Under the pieces are notes generated by a model. That model saw only the letters and a list, made by a program, of their open reading frames with translations, did not search any database and had not been told where the DNA came from. From NCBI GenBank assembly GCA_035646635.1, contig DASRPA010000298.1, positions 1 through 8,597 on the forward strand: a DNA stretch of 8,597 nt, in the 5' to 3' direction. Positions 1 through 6,180 of the stretch are shown piece after piece; the first letter of the stretch is position 1; every line of letters starts with the position of its first letter. The stretch comes from JACDAL01 sp035646635 (GTDB lineage Bacteria; Actinomycetota; CADDZG01; WHSQ01). The translations under genes were made by a program, and so were the position numbers.

Positions 1-2
1 GC

Positions 3-1175
3 TATCGCAAGGTCACCCGGCGGCTCGGACAGGGCGTGAGCCTCACCTCGATCGCCGATCCCAAAGGACCCTGGCGGATCAAGGTGCTGACGGTCGACCT
101 TGCCAGGGAGTCGAGGCTCGATGTCGTGCTCTCTAACGACCGGCTCCCCGGTCTTGAGCGGACGTCCTCGATGGCGCGCCGCACCGGAGCCCTGGCGGCG
201 ATCAACGGCGACTACGCCCGCCCCGACGGCCGCCCCGTCTACGCGTTCGCCGACGACGGCCGCCTGATGCAGTCTCCGCCGCCGCAATTCGGCGGCAACT
301 TCGCCTTCAACGAGCCCGAGTCGAGCACTCACTTCGGGCGCCGTCCTTTGTCGAGCTCGGTGATGGTGCCGGCGACGGGACAGGAGCTGCCCCTCTCTCG
401 CTTCAACCGGGGCATTCCGTCGATGCAGGAGATCGCCGCGTACTCGCCCGTGGGAGGCGATGTCGCCAGGCCCCCACGTTTTTCATGTGCAGTGAGACTT
501 AGCCCCCTGGGCCCCCCGGCACGCGGTGCCGGCAGCGACCACGCAGTCCCGACCGTGGTCACCGCGCGGCGCTGTTCGGCCGGACGCATGCAGCGGCGTG
601 GAGGAATCGTCCTGGCGACACCTCTGTGGGGATCTCGTGCGGCCGAGTTGATGAGCCTCGAAGTCTCGGACGAGGTGACGTTCACGTGGTCGTTCCGGGA
701 CTGGCCCGGGATCCGTGACGCCATCGGCGGCAACCCCGTGCTGGTGCGCGACGGCGCCATCTTCATCGGCCGAGGAGCCGGTTCGTTCTTCTACCGCCAC
801 CCCCGGACCGGCGTCGGCGCCACCGCCGACGGTCGCGTCCTGTTGGTCACCGTCGACGGTCGCAGTCCCGGCCGCAGCGTGGGCATGACGCCGCTCGGTT
901 TTGCCCGGTTGTTCAAGAGCCTCGGCGCGCGCTGGGCGTTCAATCTCGACGGCGGAGGATCCACCACGATGTTCGTCAAGGGCGAGATCGTCAACCGCCC
1001 CTCGGACGGCGGCGAGCGTCCGGTCTCATCGGCCCTCGTGGTCTTGCCGGGCGAGCGTGCTGGCATCTCGGCCAAGGCACCAGAACTCGCCACCCACCAA
1101 GAGCGAGCCCTGCGTTCGATTGCAGCCGATCCGGCGTCGGCCCCACCCGAGCCGAGCGCCCCGCAGCCCAGGTAG
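3..1175 (+). CDS. Phosphodiester glycosidase (NAGPA/DUF2233) domain protein, 5' end missing
   Basis: The reading frame is open from the first bases of the window, so the start and any signal peptide lie upstream. The visible part is 390 residues. It carries the family hallmarks in order: AINGDY at 198-215, a Cys pair in the middle (FSC and ARRC, likely a disulfide as in exported homologues), NPVLVRDG about 100 residues before the end of the domain, HPRTGVGA, and the signature LDGGGSTTM at 945-971 followed by RPVSSALVVLP. The family is named after the mammalian enzyme that uncovers mannose-6-phosphate. Bacterial members are mostly uncharacterised and probably exported, acting on sugar phosphodiesters of the envelope; that role is inferred. 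The last ~40 residues are Ala/Pro-rich and look like a disordered tail. The gene is convergent with the carboxylase cluster. The GTG at 36 is internal, because domain-like sequence precedes it. Family assignment is firm; substrate is unknown. Confidence 0.9.
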   Translation, partial: YRKVTRRLGQGVSLTSIADPKGPWRIKVLTVDLARESRLDVVLSNDRLPGLERTSSMARRTGALAAINGDYARPDGRPVYAFADDGRLMQSPPPQFGGNFAFNEPESSTHFGRRPLSSSVMVPATGQELPLSRFNRGIPSMQEIAAYSPVGGDVARPPRFSCAVRLSPLGPPARGAGSDHAVPTVVTARRCSAGRMQRRGGIVLATPLWGSRAAELMSLEVSDEVTFTWSFRDWPGIRDAIGGNPVLVRDGAIFIGRGAGSFFYRHPRTGVGATADGRVLLVTVDGRSPGRSVGMTPLGFARLFKSLGARWAFNLDGGGSTTMFVKGEIVNRPSDGGERPVSSALVVLPGERAGISAKAPELATHQERALRSIAADPASAPPEPSAPQPR

Positions 1176-1202
1176 CGAATCGGCCGCAAGAACCATCTCC
1201 TT

Positions 1203-1221
1203 GGCGGCAGTACTGCCTGCC
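1203..1221. repeat. Palindrome GGCAGTACTGCC with flanking GGC/GCC arms, 27 bp after the glycosidase stop
   Basis: A perfect 12-bp palindrome (1206-1217) extends to a 7-bp stem with one bulged T and a GTAC loop. It sits in the 133-bp convergent gap. No T-run follows on either strand, so it is at best a non-canonical terminator or RNA-end stabiliser for the glycosidase transcript. A protein-binding site is the alternative. Confidence 0.35.
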
Positions 1222-1238
1222 GGGATCCATTGCAGGAA

Positions 1239-1259
1239 TATGTACCTCTGAGGCACATA
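1239..1259 (-). terminator. Hairpin after the carboxylase/epsilon genes, possible weak terminator
   Basis: This is a 21-bp dyad centred on T1249 with a single non-complementary pair. On the - strand RNA that pair becomes a G-U wobble, while on the + strand it is an A-C mismatch, so the hairpin is stable only for the - strand transcript. It lies about 50 nt beyond the epsilon-like stop. Only a short UUCCU follows, so it is not a textbook terminator. An operator-like site is the alternative reading. Confidence 0.35.
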
Positions 1260-1308
1260 GGCGCGCAATCGTTTGTCGCGAGGTGATCTCTGTTGTCGAG
1301 CGCCCGGG

Positions 1309-1590
1309 TCAGCGGGCGTCGGCCCGGCCCGGCTTCCCTTGATACTCCCGGCCCCCAGTTGGGAAGCGCAGCGACAATCTCCATGCATCGGCCGCGTCGA
1401 AGCGGTCGCGATAGTCGTACATTCCCAGCCTGCGTCCGCGCGCCCGTCCCGCCCGCAACCATAGCGAGGCCGCTCGGCTGCGCTGCTCGGAGGTCGCAAT
1501 CTCCTGGAGTGCCCGGCGCAGCGCGACGTGCTCCTGCGCGCTCGGCTCGGGTGTAACCGACACGATCTCGAGTGCGGCGCGCTTTGTCAC
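1309..1590 (-). CDS. Small protein coupled to the acyl-CoA carboxylase beta subunit, possible epsilon subunit
   Basis: This 93-residue frame starts at a GTG whose last bases form the stop of the upstream carboxylase (GTGA, 4-bp overlap), a layout that implies translational coupling. No good Shine-Dalgarno is present, so the start rests on the overlap. In actinobacteria a small, poorly conserved epsilon subunit commonly sits directly after accD/pccB and stimulates the carboxylase complex in the cytoplasm. Features in line with that family are the N-terminal beta-like segment LEIVSVTPEPS, a helical region rich in Ala, Arg and Glu (EHVALRRALQEI, then TSEQRSRA), and a C-terminal Trp (DAWRLSLR). 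The tail, GGREYQGKPGRADAR, with MYDYRDR before the Trp, is longer and more charged than epsilon subunits I know. No catalytic motif is visible. That it is a real gene is likely; the epsilon role is an inference from position and size. Confidence 0.65.
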   Translation of the reverse strand: MTKRAALEIVSVTPEPSAQEHVALRRALQEIATSEQRSRAASLWLRAGRARGRRLGMYDYRDRFDAADAWRLSLRFPTGGREYQGKPGRADAR

Positions 1591-3134
1591 AGCGGAATGT
1601 TCCCGTGCTTTCGCGGCGGAGTAGCCTCCCGCTTGGAGCGCAGCATCTCGAGTGCCTGCACCAGCTTGCGCCGCGTGTCCTGGGGTTCGATGACGTCGTC
1701 GACGAAGCCGCGCTCGGCCGCCACATAGGGGTTCGAGAACCTCTGCCGGTAATCCGCGATGAGCTCTGCACGGGTGGCCTCGGGGTCGTCCGACTCGGAC
1801 AATGCCCGGCGGTGAATGACGTTGACCGCGCCCTCGGCCCCCATGACCGCAATCTCCGCGGTCGGCCACGCAAACGAGACGTCGGCCCTGATGTGCTTGG
1901 AGTTCATGACGAGATAAGCGCCGCCATATGCCTTGCGAGTGATCACAGTCAGCCGCGGCACTGTCGCTTCGGAGAACGCATAGAGCAGTTTGGCTCCGTG
2001 GCGGATGATGCCCGAGAACTCCTGCTCGGTGCCGGGAAGAAACCCGGGCACGTCGCAGAAGCAGACGAGCGGGATGTTGAACGCGTCGCAGAAACGCACG
2101 AAGCGGGCCGCCTTGGTCGACGACGCGATGTCGAGCGTACCGGCGAGAACCTCGGGCTGGTTGGCGACCACTCCCACCGTGTGTCCTGCGAGTCGGGCGA
2201 AGCCGCACAGGATGTTCTGAGCCCAGTGCTGGTGCACCTCGAAGAACTCCGCGTCGTCGAACACGCAGCCGATTACCTGGTGCATGTCGTAGGGCTTGTT
2301 GGGCGAGTCGGGGACCAGCTCCATGAGCTCGTCGCACGCACGCATGGGGTCGTCGGTCGGTTCATAGAAGGGCGGCGACTCGTAGTTGTTCGAGGGCAGA
2401 AACGACATCAGGTAGCGGATGCGGGCGAGGCAGTCCTCGTCGTCTGAGGCGACGACATGCGCGACCCCGGAGCGAGAGGCATGTGTCATCGCGCCGCCGA
2501 GCTCCTCATGAGTGACCTCCTCGCCGGTGACCGCCTTGATGACGTCGGGCCCGGTGATGAACATGTAGGAGGTCTCGGCCACCATGAACGTGAAGTCGGT
2601 CAGTGCCGGCGAGTAGACGACTCCTCCGGCGGAGGGTCCCATGATTGCCGAGATCTGGGGGATGACGCCCGACGAGCGCACATTGCGTTCGAAGATGTAG
2701 CCGTATCCGGCCAGCGACACGGGGCCCTCTTGTATTCGGGCGCCTCCGGACTCGTTGAGTCCGATCACCGGCGCACCGGTCTCGAGTGCGAGATCCATCA
2801 CTTTGCAGATCTTCTCAGCCATGACCTCGCCCAACGAGCCCCCGAACACGGTGAAGTCTTGGGCGAACACGAACACTTTGCGTCGATCGATCGTGCCCCA
2901 GCCGGTGACCACTGCATCCGAATAGGGCCGTCGATCCTCGATACCGAAGCCGTGGGAGCGGTGGCGCACGAGCATGTCGGTCTCGACGAAGCTGTCCTCA
3001 TCCAATAGGGCTGCGATGCGCTCGCGCGCGGTGAGCTTTCCCTGCTCGTGCTGGCGCGCGATCGCGCGCTCGCCGCCGGAGCCGAGGGCTTCCTCTTTCT
3101 TCTTGCGTAGCGCGTCGATCTCTTCGGAGTCCAT
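1587..3134 (-). CDS. pccB: Biotin-dependent acyl-CoA carboxylase beta subunit (carboxyltransferase), propionyl-CoA carboxylase type
   Basis: At 515 residues this is full length for the PccB/AccD5 family. The enzyme moves the carboxyl group from biotin on the alpha subunit to the acyl-CoA, here probably propionyl-CoA to (S)-methylmalonyl-CoA. Visible motifs: GKLTARERI (32-40), FGGSLGE (97-103), the ESGGARIQEG oxyanion-hole loop (128-137), GPSAGG (166-171), the second oxyanion region RKAYGGAY (400-407), FAWPTAEIAVMGAEGAV (421-437) and the C-terminal tail PPRKHGNIPL typical of the family. Residue 408, right after GGAY, is Leu; known propionyl enzymes may have Asp or Cys here and acetyl-preferring ones Ile, so substrate choice is uncertain. 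The biotin carboxylase/carrier alpha subunit is not in the window. The ATG lies 18 bp after the purM stop with no Shine-Dalgarno. Methylmalonyl-CoA epimerase is encoded nearby. Methylmalonyl-CoA decarboxylase alpha subunits look similar and cannot be fully excluded. Confidence 0.92.
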   Translation of the reverse strand: MDSEEIDALRKKKEEALGSGGERAIARQHEQGKLTARERIAALLDEDSFVETDMLVRHRSHGFGIEDRRPYSDAVVTGWGTIDRRKVFVFAQDFTVFGGSLGEVMAEKICKVMDLALETGAPVIGLNESGGARIQEGPVSLAGYGYIFERNVRSSGVIPQISAIMGPSAGGVVYSPALTDFTFMVAETSYMFITGPDVIKAVTGEEVTHEELGGAMTHASRSGVAHVVASDDEDCLARIRYLMSFLPSNNYESPPFYEPTDDPMRACDELMELVPDSPNKPYDMHQVIGCVFDDAEFFEVHQHWAQNILCGFARLAGHTVGVVANQPEVLAGTLDIASSTKAARFVRFCDAFNIPLVCFCDVPGFLPGTEQEFSGIIRHGAKLLYAFSEATVPRLTVITRKAYGGAYLVMNSKHIRADVSFAWPTAEIAVMGAEGAVNVIHRRALSESDDPEATRAELIADYRQRFSNPYVAAERGFVDDVIEPQDTRRKLVQALEMLRSKREATPPRKHGNIPL

Positions 3135-3143
3135 CGGGGCCGA

Positions 3144-3149
3144 ATAGTA
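3144..3149 (-). promoter_or_regulatory. Possible -10 box TACTAT in the purM-carboxylase gap
   Basis: TACTAT lies nine bases before the carboxylase ATG in an 18-bp gap that has no Shine-Dalgarno-like purine run. It could give an extra, almost leaderless transcript of the carboxylase genes inside the purM operon. The spacing is slightly long for a truly leaderless start and I see no clear -35 box, so the call is weak. Confidence 0.25.
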
Positions 3150-3152
3150 AGG

Positions 3153-4247
3153 CTACGAAGCCGGGCTGAAGTGGCCCGGGCCCTCGAGGATTCCGATGAG
3201 GCCGCGCTCCACGATCTCGATCTTCCCCGAACGCTCCGTTACCGAGCCGATGACCGAGGCGGGGCAGGCTGCCGTGGAGAGGACTTCCAGCGCCCGCTCC
3301 ACCTCGGAGGCGCCGAGCACCATGACGAAGCCCACACCCATGTTGAAGACCCTGAACATCTCGGCGTCCGAGATGTCGCCGCTCTCCTGGATGAGCGAGA
3401 ACACCGGGGGCTCATCGGGAAGGGAGTCGATGACGAAACCAATGGCGGCCTCCAGGCGGCACAGGTTGAGGAAGCCGTCCCCGGTGATGTGGACCAGGCC
3501 CACGGGGTGGATGCCGTCGTCCCACAGCGCCCGGATGGGGGCCACATAGAGGCGGGTGGCCTCGAGGAGCTCGTCGCCGAGCGAGCGTTCCAGCGGCGAG
3601 GGCCGCTCGTCGAGCTCATAGGCGCCCGAGTCGAGCAGGACTCGGTGGGCGAGGCTCAGCCCGTTCGAGTGGATGCCCGACGAGTGCAGCCCGATGAGCA
3701 CGTCGCCCGGCGCCACGTCCTGCCCCAGCACCACACGGGAGGGATCGACAACTCCGAAGGCGGTGCCCACGAGGTCGAAGGCGCGCTCGTCTCCGGCATC
3801 GGAACCGTTGGAGCCGATGATTCCTGGGAGCTGCGCAAGCTCACCTCCCACTACCGCGACCCCGGCCTCGTGCGCCGCCGCCCCCAGGCCCTCGAGGATG
3901 GCCGCAGTGCGAGTGTCGTCGAGCGTGTTGACCCCGAGGTAGTCGACCAGTGCGACGGGCCGCGCTCCCACGCACAACAGGTCGTTGACGTTCATCGCCA
4001 TGCAGTCGAAGCCGATCGTGTCGTAGCGGTCGAGGGCCGCGGCGATCATGGTCTTGGAGCCCACTCCGTCCGTGCACACCGCCAGGCCCAGGCTTTCTGA
4101 GAGCCGCAGCACCGAGGCGTAGTGGCCGAAGCGGGTGAGGACCTCGTAGGGGGCCGCGTTGACAAGGGTGGGGCCGAGGTGGCGGAGCACGGCCCCCAGG
4201 GCTTGCTCCTGTCCCTTGACACCGACGTAGTCGTAGCGGGAGCCCAC
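3153..4247 (-). CDS. purM: Phosphoribosylformylglycinamidine cyclo-ligase (AIR synthase)
   Basis: PurM closes the imidazole ring, turning FGAM and ATP into AIR in cytoplasmic purine biosynthesis. The 364-residue protein is slightly longer than the usual ~345. It shows the ATP-binding CTDGVGSK (58-65), AMNVNDL (84-90), VGGELAQLPG (133-142), HSSGIHSNGLSLA (188-200), HITGDGFLNL (253-262) and MFRVFNMGVG (297-306). Several of these (GHYA at 41-44, CTDGVGSK, ALVDYL, GIHSNGLSLA, TRLYVAPI) match the archaeal type of PurM as I remember it rather than the common bacterial GGFGG, GTDGVGTK and GGETAEMPG. GELAQLPG and GDGF are departures even there. The GTG start is the only possible one: an in-frame TAG lies four codons upstream, and the N-terminal YDYVGV is needed. 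No Shine-Dalgarno precedes it. Neither purF nor purN is next door. Identification is firm. Confidence 0.95.
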   Translation of the reverse strand: MGSRYDYVGVKGQEQALGAVLRHLGPTLVNAAPYEVLTRFGHYASVLRLSESLGLAVCTDGVGSKTMIAAALDRYDTIGFDCMAMNVNDLLCVGARPVALVDYLGVNTLDDTRTAAILEGLGAAAHEAGVAVVGGELAQLPGIIGSNGSDAGDERAFDLVGTAFGVVDPSRVVLGQDVAPGDVLIGLHSSGIHSNGLSLAHRVLLDSGAYELDERPSPLERSLGDELLEATRLYVAPIRALWDDGIHPVGLVHITGDGFLNLCRLEAAIGFVIDSLPDEPPVFSLIQESGDISDAEMFRVFNMGVGFVMVLGASEVERALEVLSTAACPASVIGSVTERSGKIEIVERGLIGILEGPGHFSPAS

Positions 4248-4262
4248 GGGATCAAGCTATCA
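4248..4262 (-). promoter_or_regulatory. Extended -10 promoter for a leaderless purM transcript
   Basis: Read on the - strand the bases are TGA-TAGCTT-GATCCC followed at once by the purM GTG. TAGCTT fits TANNNT, the TG one base upstream makes it an extended -10, and the six-base spacer would place the transcription start on the first base of the start codon. No recognisable -35 is seen 17-18 bp upstream. The lack of a Shine-Dalgarno and the in-frame TAG inside the box both fit leaderless translation, which is common in actinobacteria. Confidence 0.5.
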
Positions 4263-4333
4263 GCAGGCTCTTCTACCCGGCGGGACGCAACTTTGGGACG
4301 AGCCGGCGCGAGGTGCAGACCGGGGGTGAAGGG

Positions 4334-4374
4334 GTGGCAAAGGAGGACCGTGGACCTCTGCCACACGTTTTTTT
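4334..4374 (+). terminator. Rho-independent terminator on the + strand, without an evident + strand gene
   Basis: A 10-bp stem (4334-4343 with 4355-4364, one G-T pair on the - strand and one A-C mismatch on the + strand) encloses an 11-nt loop and is followed after ACG by seven T (4368-4374). The T-run is only on the + strand; on the - strand the hairpin is followed by CCCTTCACC. All identified genes here run on the - strand, so it would stop + strand transcription entering from the antisense side of purM or end an unseen small RNA. Alternatively it is a hairpin in the purM upstream region with a chance A-run. Confidence 0.5.
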
Positions 4375-4432
4375 GTGGGTAAACGCACACCGTGTTCATT
4401 TGCCACCGCAGGCGGGGCGTGACGCGTGAACC

Positions 4433-4486
4433 GTTACCGATTAACCACCGGATTGGGTAGTTGAACGGGAACCGCGCTCGATTAAC
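4433..4486. repeat. CGATTAAC direct repeats and a GTTA-N5-TAAC dyad upstream of purM
   Basis: CGATTAAC occurs at 4438-4445 and 4479-4486, 41 bp apart, or about four helical turns, and each copy is followed by a similar C/A-rich then G-rich stretch. The first copy overlaps the imperfect dyad GTTACCGATTAAC (4433-4445). This AT-rich patch lies in the 250-bp gap between the transporter and purM and could be an operator pair. No known regulator motif was recognised. The rest of the gap holds no gene that I can support. Confidence 0.3.
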
Positions 4487-4497
4487 ACCATCGGGGC

Positions 4498-5748
4498 CTA
4501 GCCCACGGGCTCGACCGGTTCCGGCTCGGCCGCCCGAACGGCGCCGGACGTGCCCTTGGCCCGGCGGCCCGGCAGCCTCAGCGCGACGAGGAGCACGAGC
4601 GCCGCGGGGGCCGCGCCCAAGAGGTAGGCGAGCTCGAACGAGCCCTGCGCGACGTAGCCGAGCGCGGTGGGGGCCGTGAGATAGCCGAGGTCGCCCGCCA
4701 TCTGGTTCATGCCTACCGCGGCCCCCGATCCCGAGCGGGGGACGGAGTCGGCCAGAAGGCCTCCCGCCGCGGTGCTCCCGGCGGCAACCGACGCTCCAAT
4801 CAGCGCCATCAAGGCATAGAAGAGCAGGGGGGCCGTCTCGATGCGACCCACGGCAGCCACCGACACGGCCGACAGCGCCAGCGCCGGAACCAGCACCGCC
4901 CGGCGGCCATAGCTGTCCGCGGCTCGCCCCGCAAGCGGAAGGACGATCAGCTCGCCCAGCGACAGCAGCGTGAGCGCGGCCCCCACTTGTGCGCCGGAGA
5001 ACCCCAGCTCGTCCTTGGCAAACACCACTCCGAGGATCTGGGCCGGCCCCGAGATCGTCCACCACCCCACGAACGTTGCCGCCAGGGCCGCGGTGTAACG
5101 GATGTCGGAGAACAGGGGGGCCGCGGCCCGTAGGGCTTGCAGGGGAGTCCTCTTCTCCGCCCGTCCTCGTGCCGGCTCGCCGGCCATGGCGAACCACGCG
5201 ATCGCAGCCGCAACCAGCAGGCCGGTTGCGTAGATGTGGAAGGGGGCGCTGAGCCCCAGCTCGTCGCCGGCGAGGCCCCCGAACAGGGGACCGAGGCCGA
5301 TCCCGATCAAGAACGAGGACCGAAAGATGCCGGTCGCCCTGCCCATGGCGGCAGGTTCGATGATGCGCAGGATTCGGTTCATGAGCCCGGCGATGAACAG
5401 CGCGGACCCGGCCCCCCCGAAGCCGCGCGCCAAAACCAGCTGGAGGAACGACTGCGACAGCCCGGCGGCGTAGGAGGAGAGCGCCACGATCAGGATCCCG
5501 GTCATGGTGGTGGTGCGCTCGCCGAAACGGTCCACGGCAAGTCCTCCCACGACCCCGAACGAGAACCGAGTCAGTCCGAAGACGAGCTGGATGAGTCCGA
5601 TCGCAGCGATTCCCACTCCGAAAGAGCGGGCGAAGTCGGGAAGCACCGGGATGACCATCCCGAAGCCGAGCGCAACTGTGATCGAGATGGCGGTGAGGCG
5701 GCGGAACTCGGGCACCTGCAGCGGAGAGGGCGCTTGCGGGTTCTTCAC
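4498..5748 (-). CDS. 12-helix major facilitator superfamily transporter, probable proton-linked efflux pump
   Basis: The 416-residue protein is a full-length MFS carrier in the cytoplasmic membrane with two sets of six hydrophobic helices. Motif A, GGLAVDRFGER, lies at 68-78 between helices 2 and 3, and its counterpart GRAADSYGRR at 274-283 between helices 8 and 9. A motif C-like GLGPLFGG (151-158) in helix 5 is typical of drug/proton antiporters, so export is more likely than uptake; the substrate is unknown. The C-terminal tail is hydrophilic and Glu/Pro-rich. The GTG start overlaps the epimerase stop by 4 bp (GTGA) with no good Shine-Dalgarno, which points to translation coupled to the epimerase gene. 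A role with acyl-CoA-derived organic acids could be guessed from this but nothing in the sequence proves it. Confidence 0.88.
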   Translation of the reverse strand: MKNPQAPSPLQVPEFRRLTAISITVALGFGMVIPVLPDFARSFGVGIAAIGLIQLVFGLTRFSFGVVGGLAVDRFGERTTTMTGILIVALSSYAAGLSQSFLQLVLARGFGGAGSALFIAGLMNRILRIIEPAAMGRATGIFRSSFLIGIGLGPLFGGLAGDELGLSAPFHIYATGLLVAAAIAWFAMAGEPARGRAEKRTPLQALRAAAPLFSDIRYTAALAATFVGWWTISGPAQILGVVFAKDELGFSGAQVGAALTLLSLGELIVLPLAGRAADSYGRRAVLVPALALSAVSVAAVGRIETAPLLFYALMALIGASVAAGSTAAGGLLADSVPRSGSGAAVGMNQMAGDLGYLTAPTALGYVAQGSFELAYLLGAAPAALVLLVALRLPGRRAKGTSGAVRAAEPEPVEPVG

Positions 5749-6149
5749 CGCCGTTCGACGAGCTCGACGAGCAGGCCCCCATTGGCGCGCGGGTGGACGA
5801 AGGCGATGCGGGCCCCGCCGCCCCCCACTCGGGGATGCTCATCTATCAGAGCCACCCCACGCTCCCGGAGGTGGGCGAGGGTCGCGTCGAGATCTGCGAC
5901 CGCATAGGCGACATGGTGCAGGCCCGGCCCCCTCTTGTCGAGAAAGCTCGCCACCATCGATTCTGGAGAGATCGGGGCGATCAGCTGCAGGGACGACCCG
6001 GGCAGTTCCAGCATGGCTTCGTCGACGCCCTGATCGGCCACCCGTTCGACATGTGCGGGCTCCAGCTCCCACACATCGCGGTAGTGAGCCAGCGCTTCGT
6101 CGAGGTTTGTTACCGCGACGGCGACGTGATCAAGGGCGAGCAGAGCCAT
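5745..6149 (-). CDS. mce: Methylmalonyl-CoA epimerase
   Basis: This 134-residue protein has the two-repeat glyoxalase/VOC fold of methylmalonyl-CoA epimerase, which interconverts the S and R forms between propionyl-CoA carboxylase and the B12-dependent mutase. The expected metal ligands are visible: His8 in LDHVAVAV, Gln55 in SSLQLIAP, His79 in GLHHVAY and Glu129 in LLVELVE. Glu48 (MLELPG) fits the second catalytic acid. The family phrases SPESMVASFLDKRGPGLHHVAY and FVHPRANGGLLVELVE flank the active site. Length is normal. The ATG follows either an AGGA Shine-Dalgarno at 7 bp or a TAGGAT box at 6 bp; an in-frame TAG four codons upstream makes it the only start. It overlaps the MFS gene by 4 bp. 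The carboxylase of the same pathway lies about 2.6 kb downstream on the same strand, across purM. Confidence 0.93.
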   Translation of the reverse strand: MALLALDHVAVAVTNLDEALAHYRDVWELEPAHVERVADQGVDEAMLELPGSSLQLIAPISPESMVASFLDKRGPGLHHVAYAVADLDATLAHLRERGVALIDEHPRVGGGGARIAFVHPRANGGLLVELVERR

Positions 6150-6161
6150 GCCGGCATCCTA
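6150..6161 (-). promoter_or_regulatory. TAGGAT box six bases before the epimerase ATG (leaderless -10 or Shine-Dalgarno)
   Basis: On the - strand TAGGAT is followed by GCCGGC and the ATG. TAGGAT fits an actinobacterial -10 and the six-base gap would make the transcript leaderless, the same layout as at purM. The AGGA inside it is also an acceptable Shine-Dalgarno seven bases from the start, so the two readings cannot be separated from sequence alone. No clear -35 is seen. Confidence 0.4.
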
Positions 6162-6180
6162 CGCGGCTCGACCGCACCCG

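Noticed and set aside
516..532. Perfect 7-bp inverted repeat CCGGCAC-GCG-GTGCCGG
   Set aside because: It lies inside the glycosidase coding region without a T-run; such hairpins are common in GC-rich coding DNA.
441..620. Suspected frameshift in the glycosidase, because the local sequence looks atypical
   Set aside because: The frame stays open and the Cys-containing segments (FSCAVRL, VVTARRC, GGIVLAT) fit the family, so there is no break.
1572..2447. + strand frame of 291 codons opposite the carboxylase
   Set aside because: Antisense shadow; the - strand frame has full carboxyltransferase motifs.
3171..4100. + strand frame of 309 codons opposite purM
   Set aside because: Antisense shadow with His/Asp/Glu-rich composition and no domain.
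4248..4497. Purine riboswitch or attenuator ahead of purM
   Set aside because: No purine riboswitch core was recognised, the hairpin has its T-run on the wrong strand, and the likely purM start of transcription is at the start codon.
4046..5842. 598-codon - strand frame over the transporter, the gap and the purM start
   Set aside because: It is a frame-shifted shadow of the transporter and purM, with Arg/Pro-rich composition and no motif.
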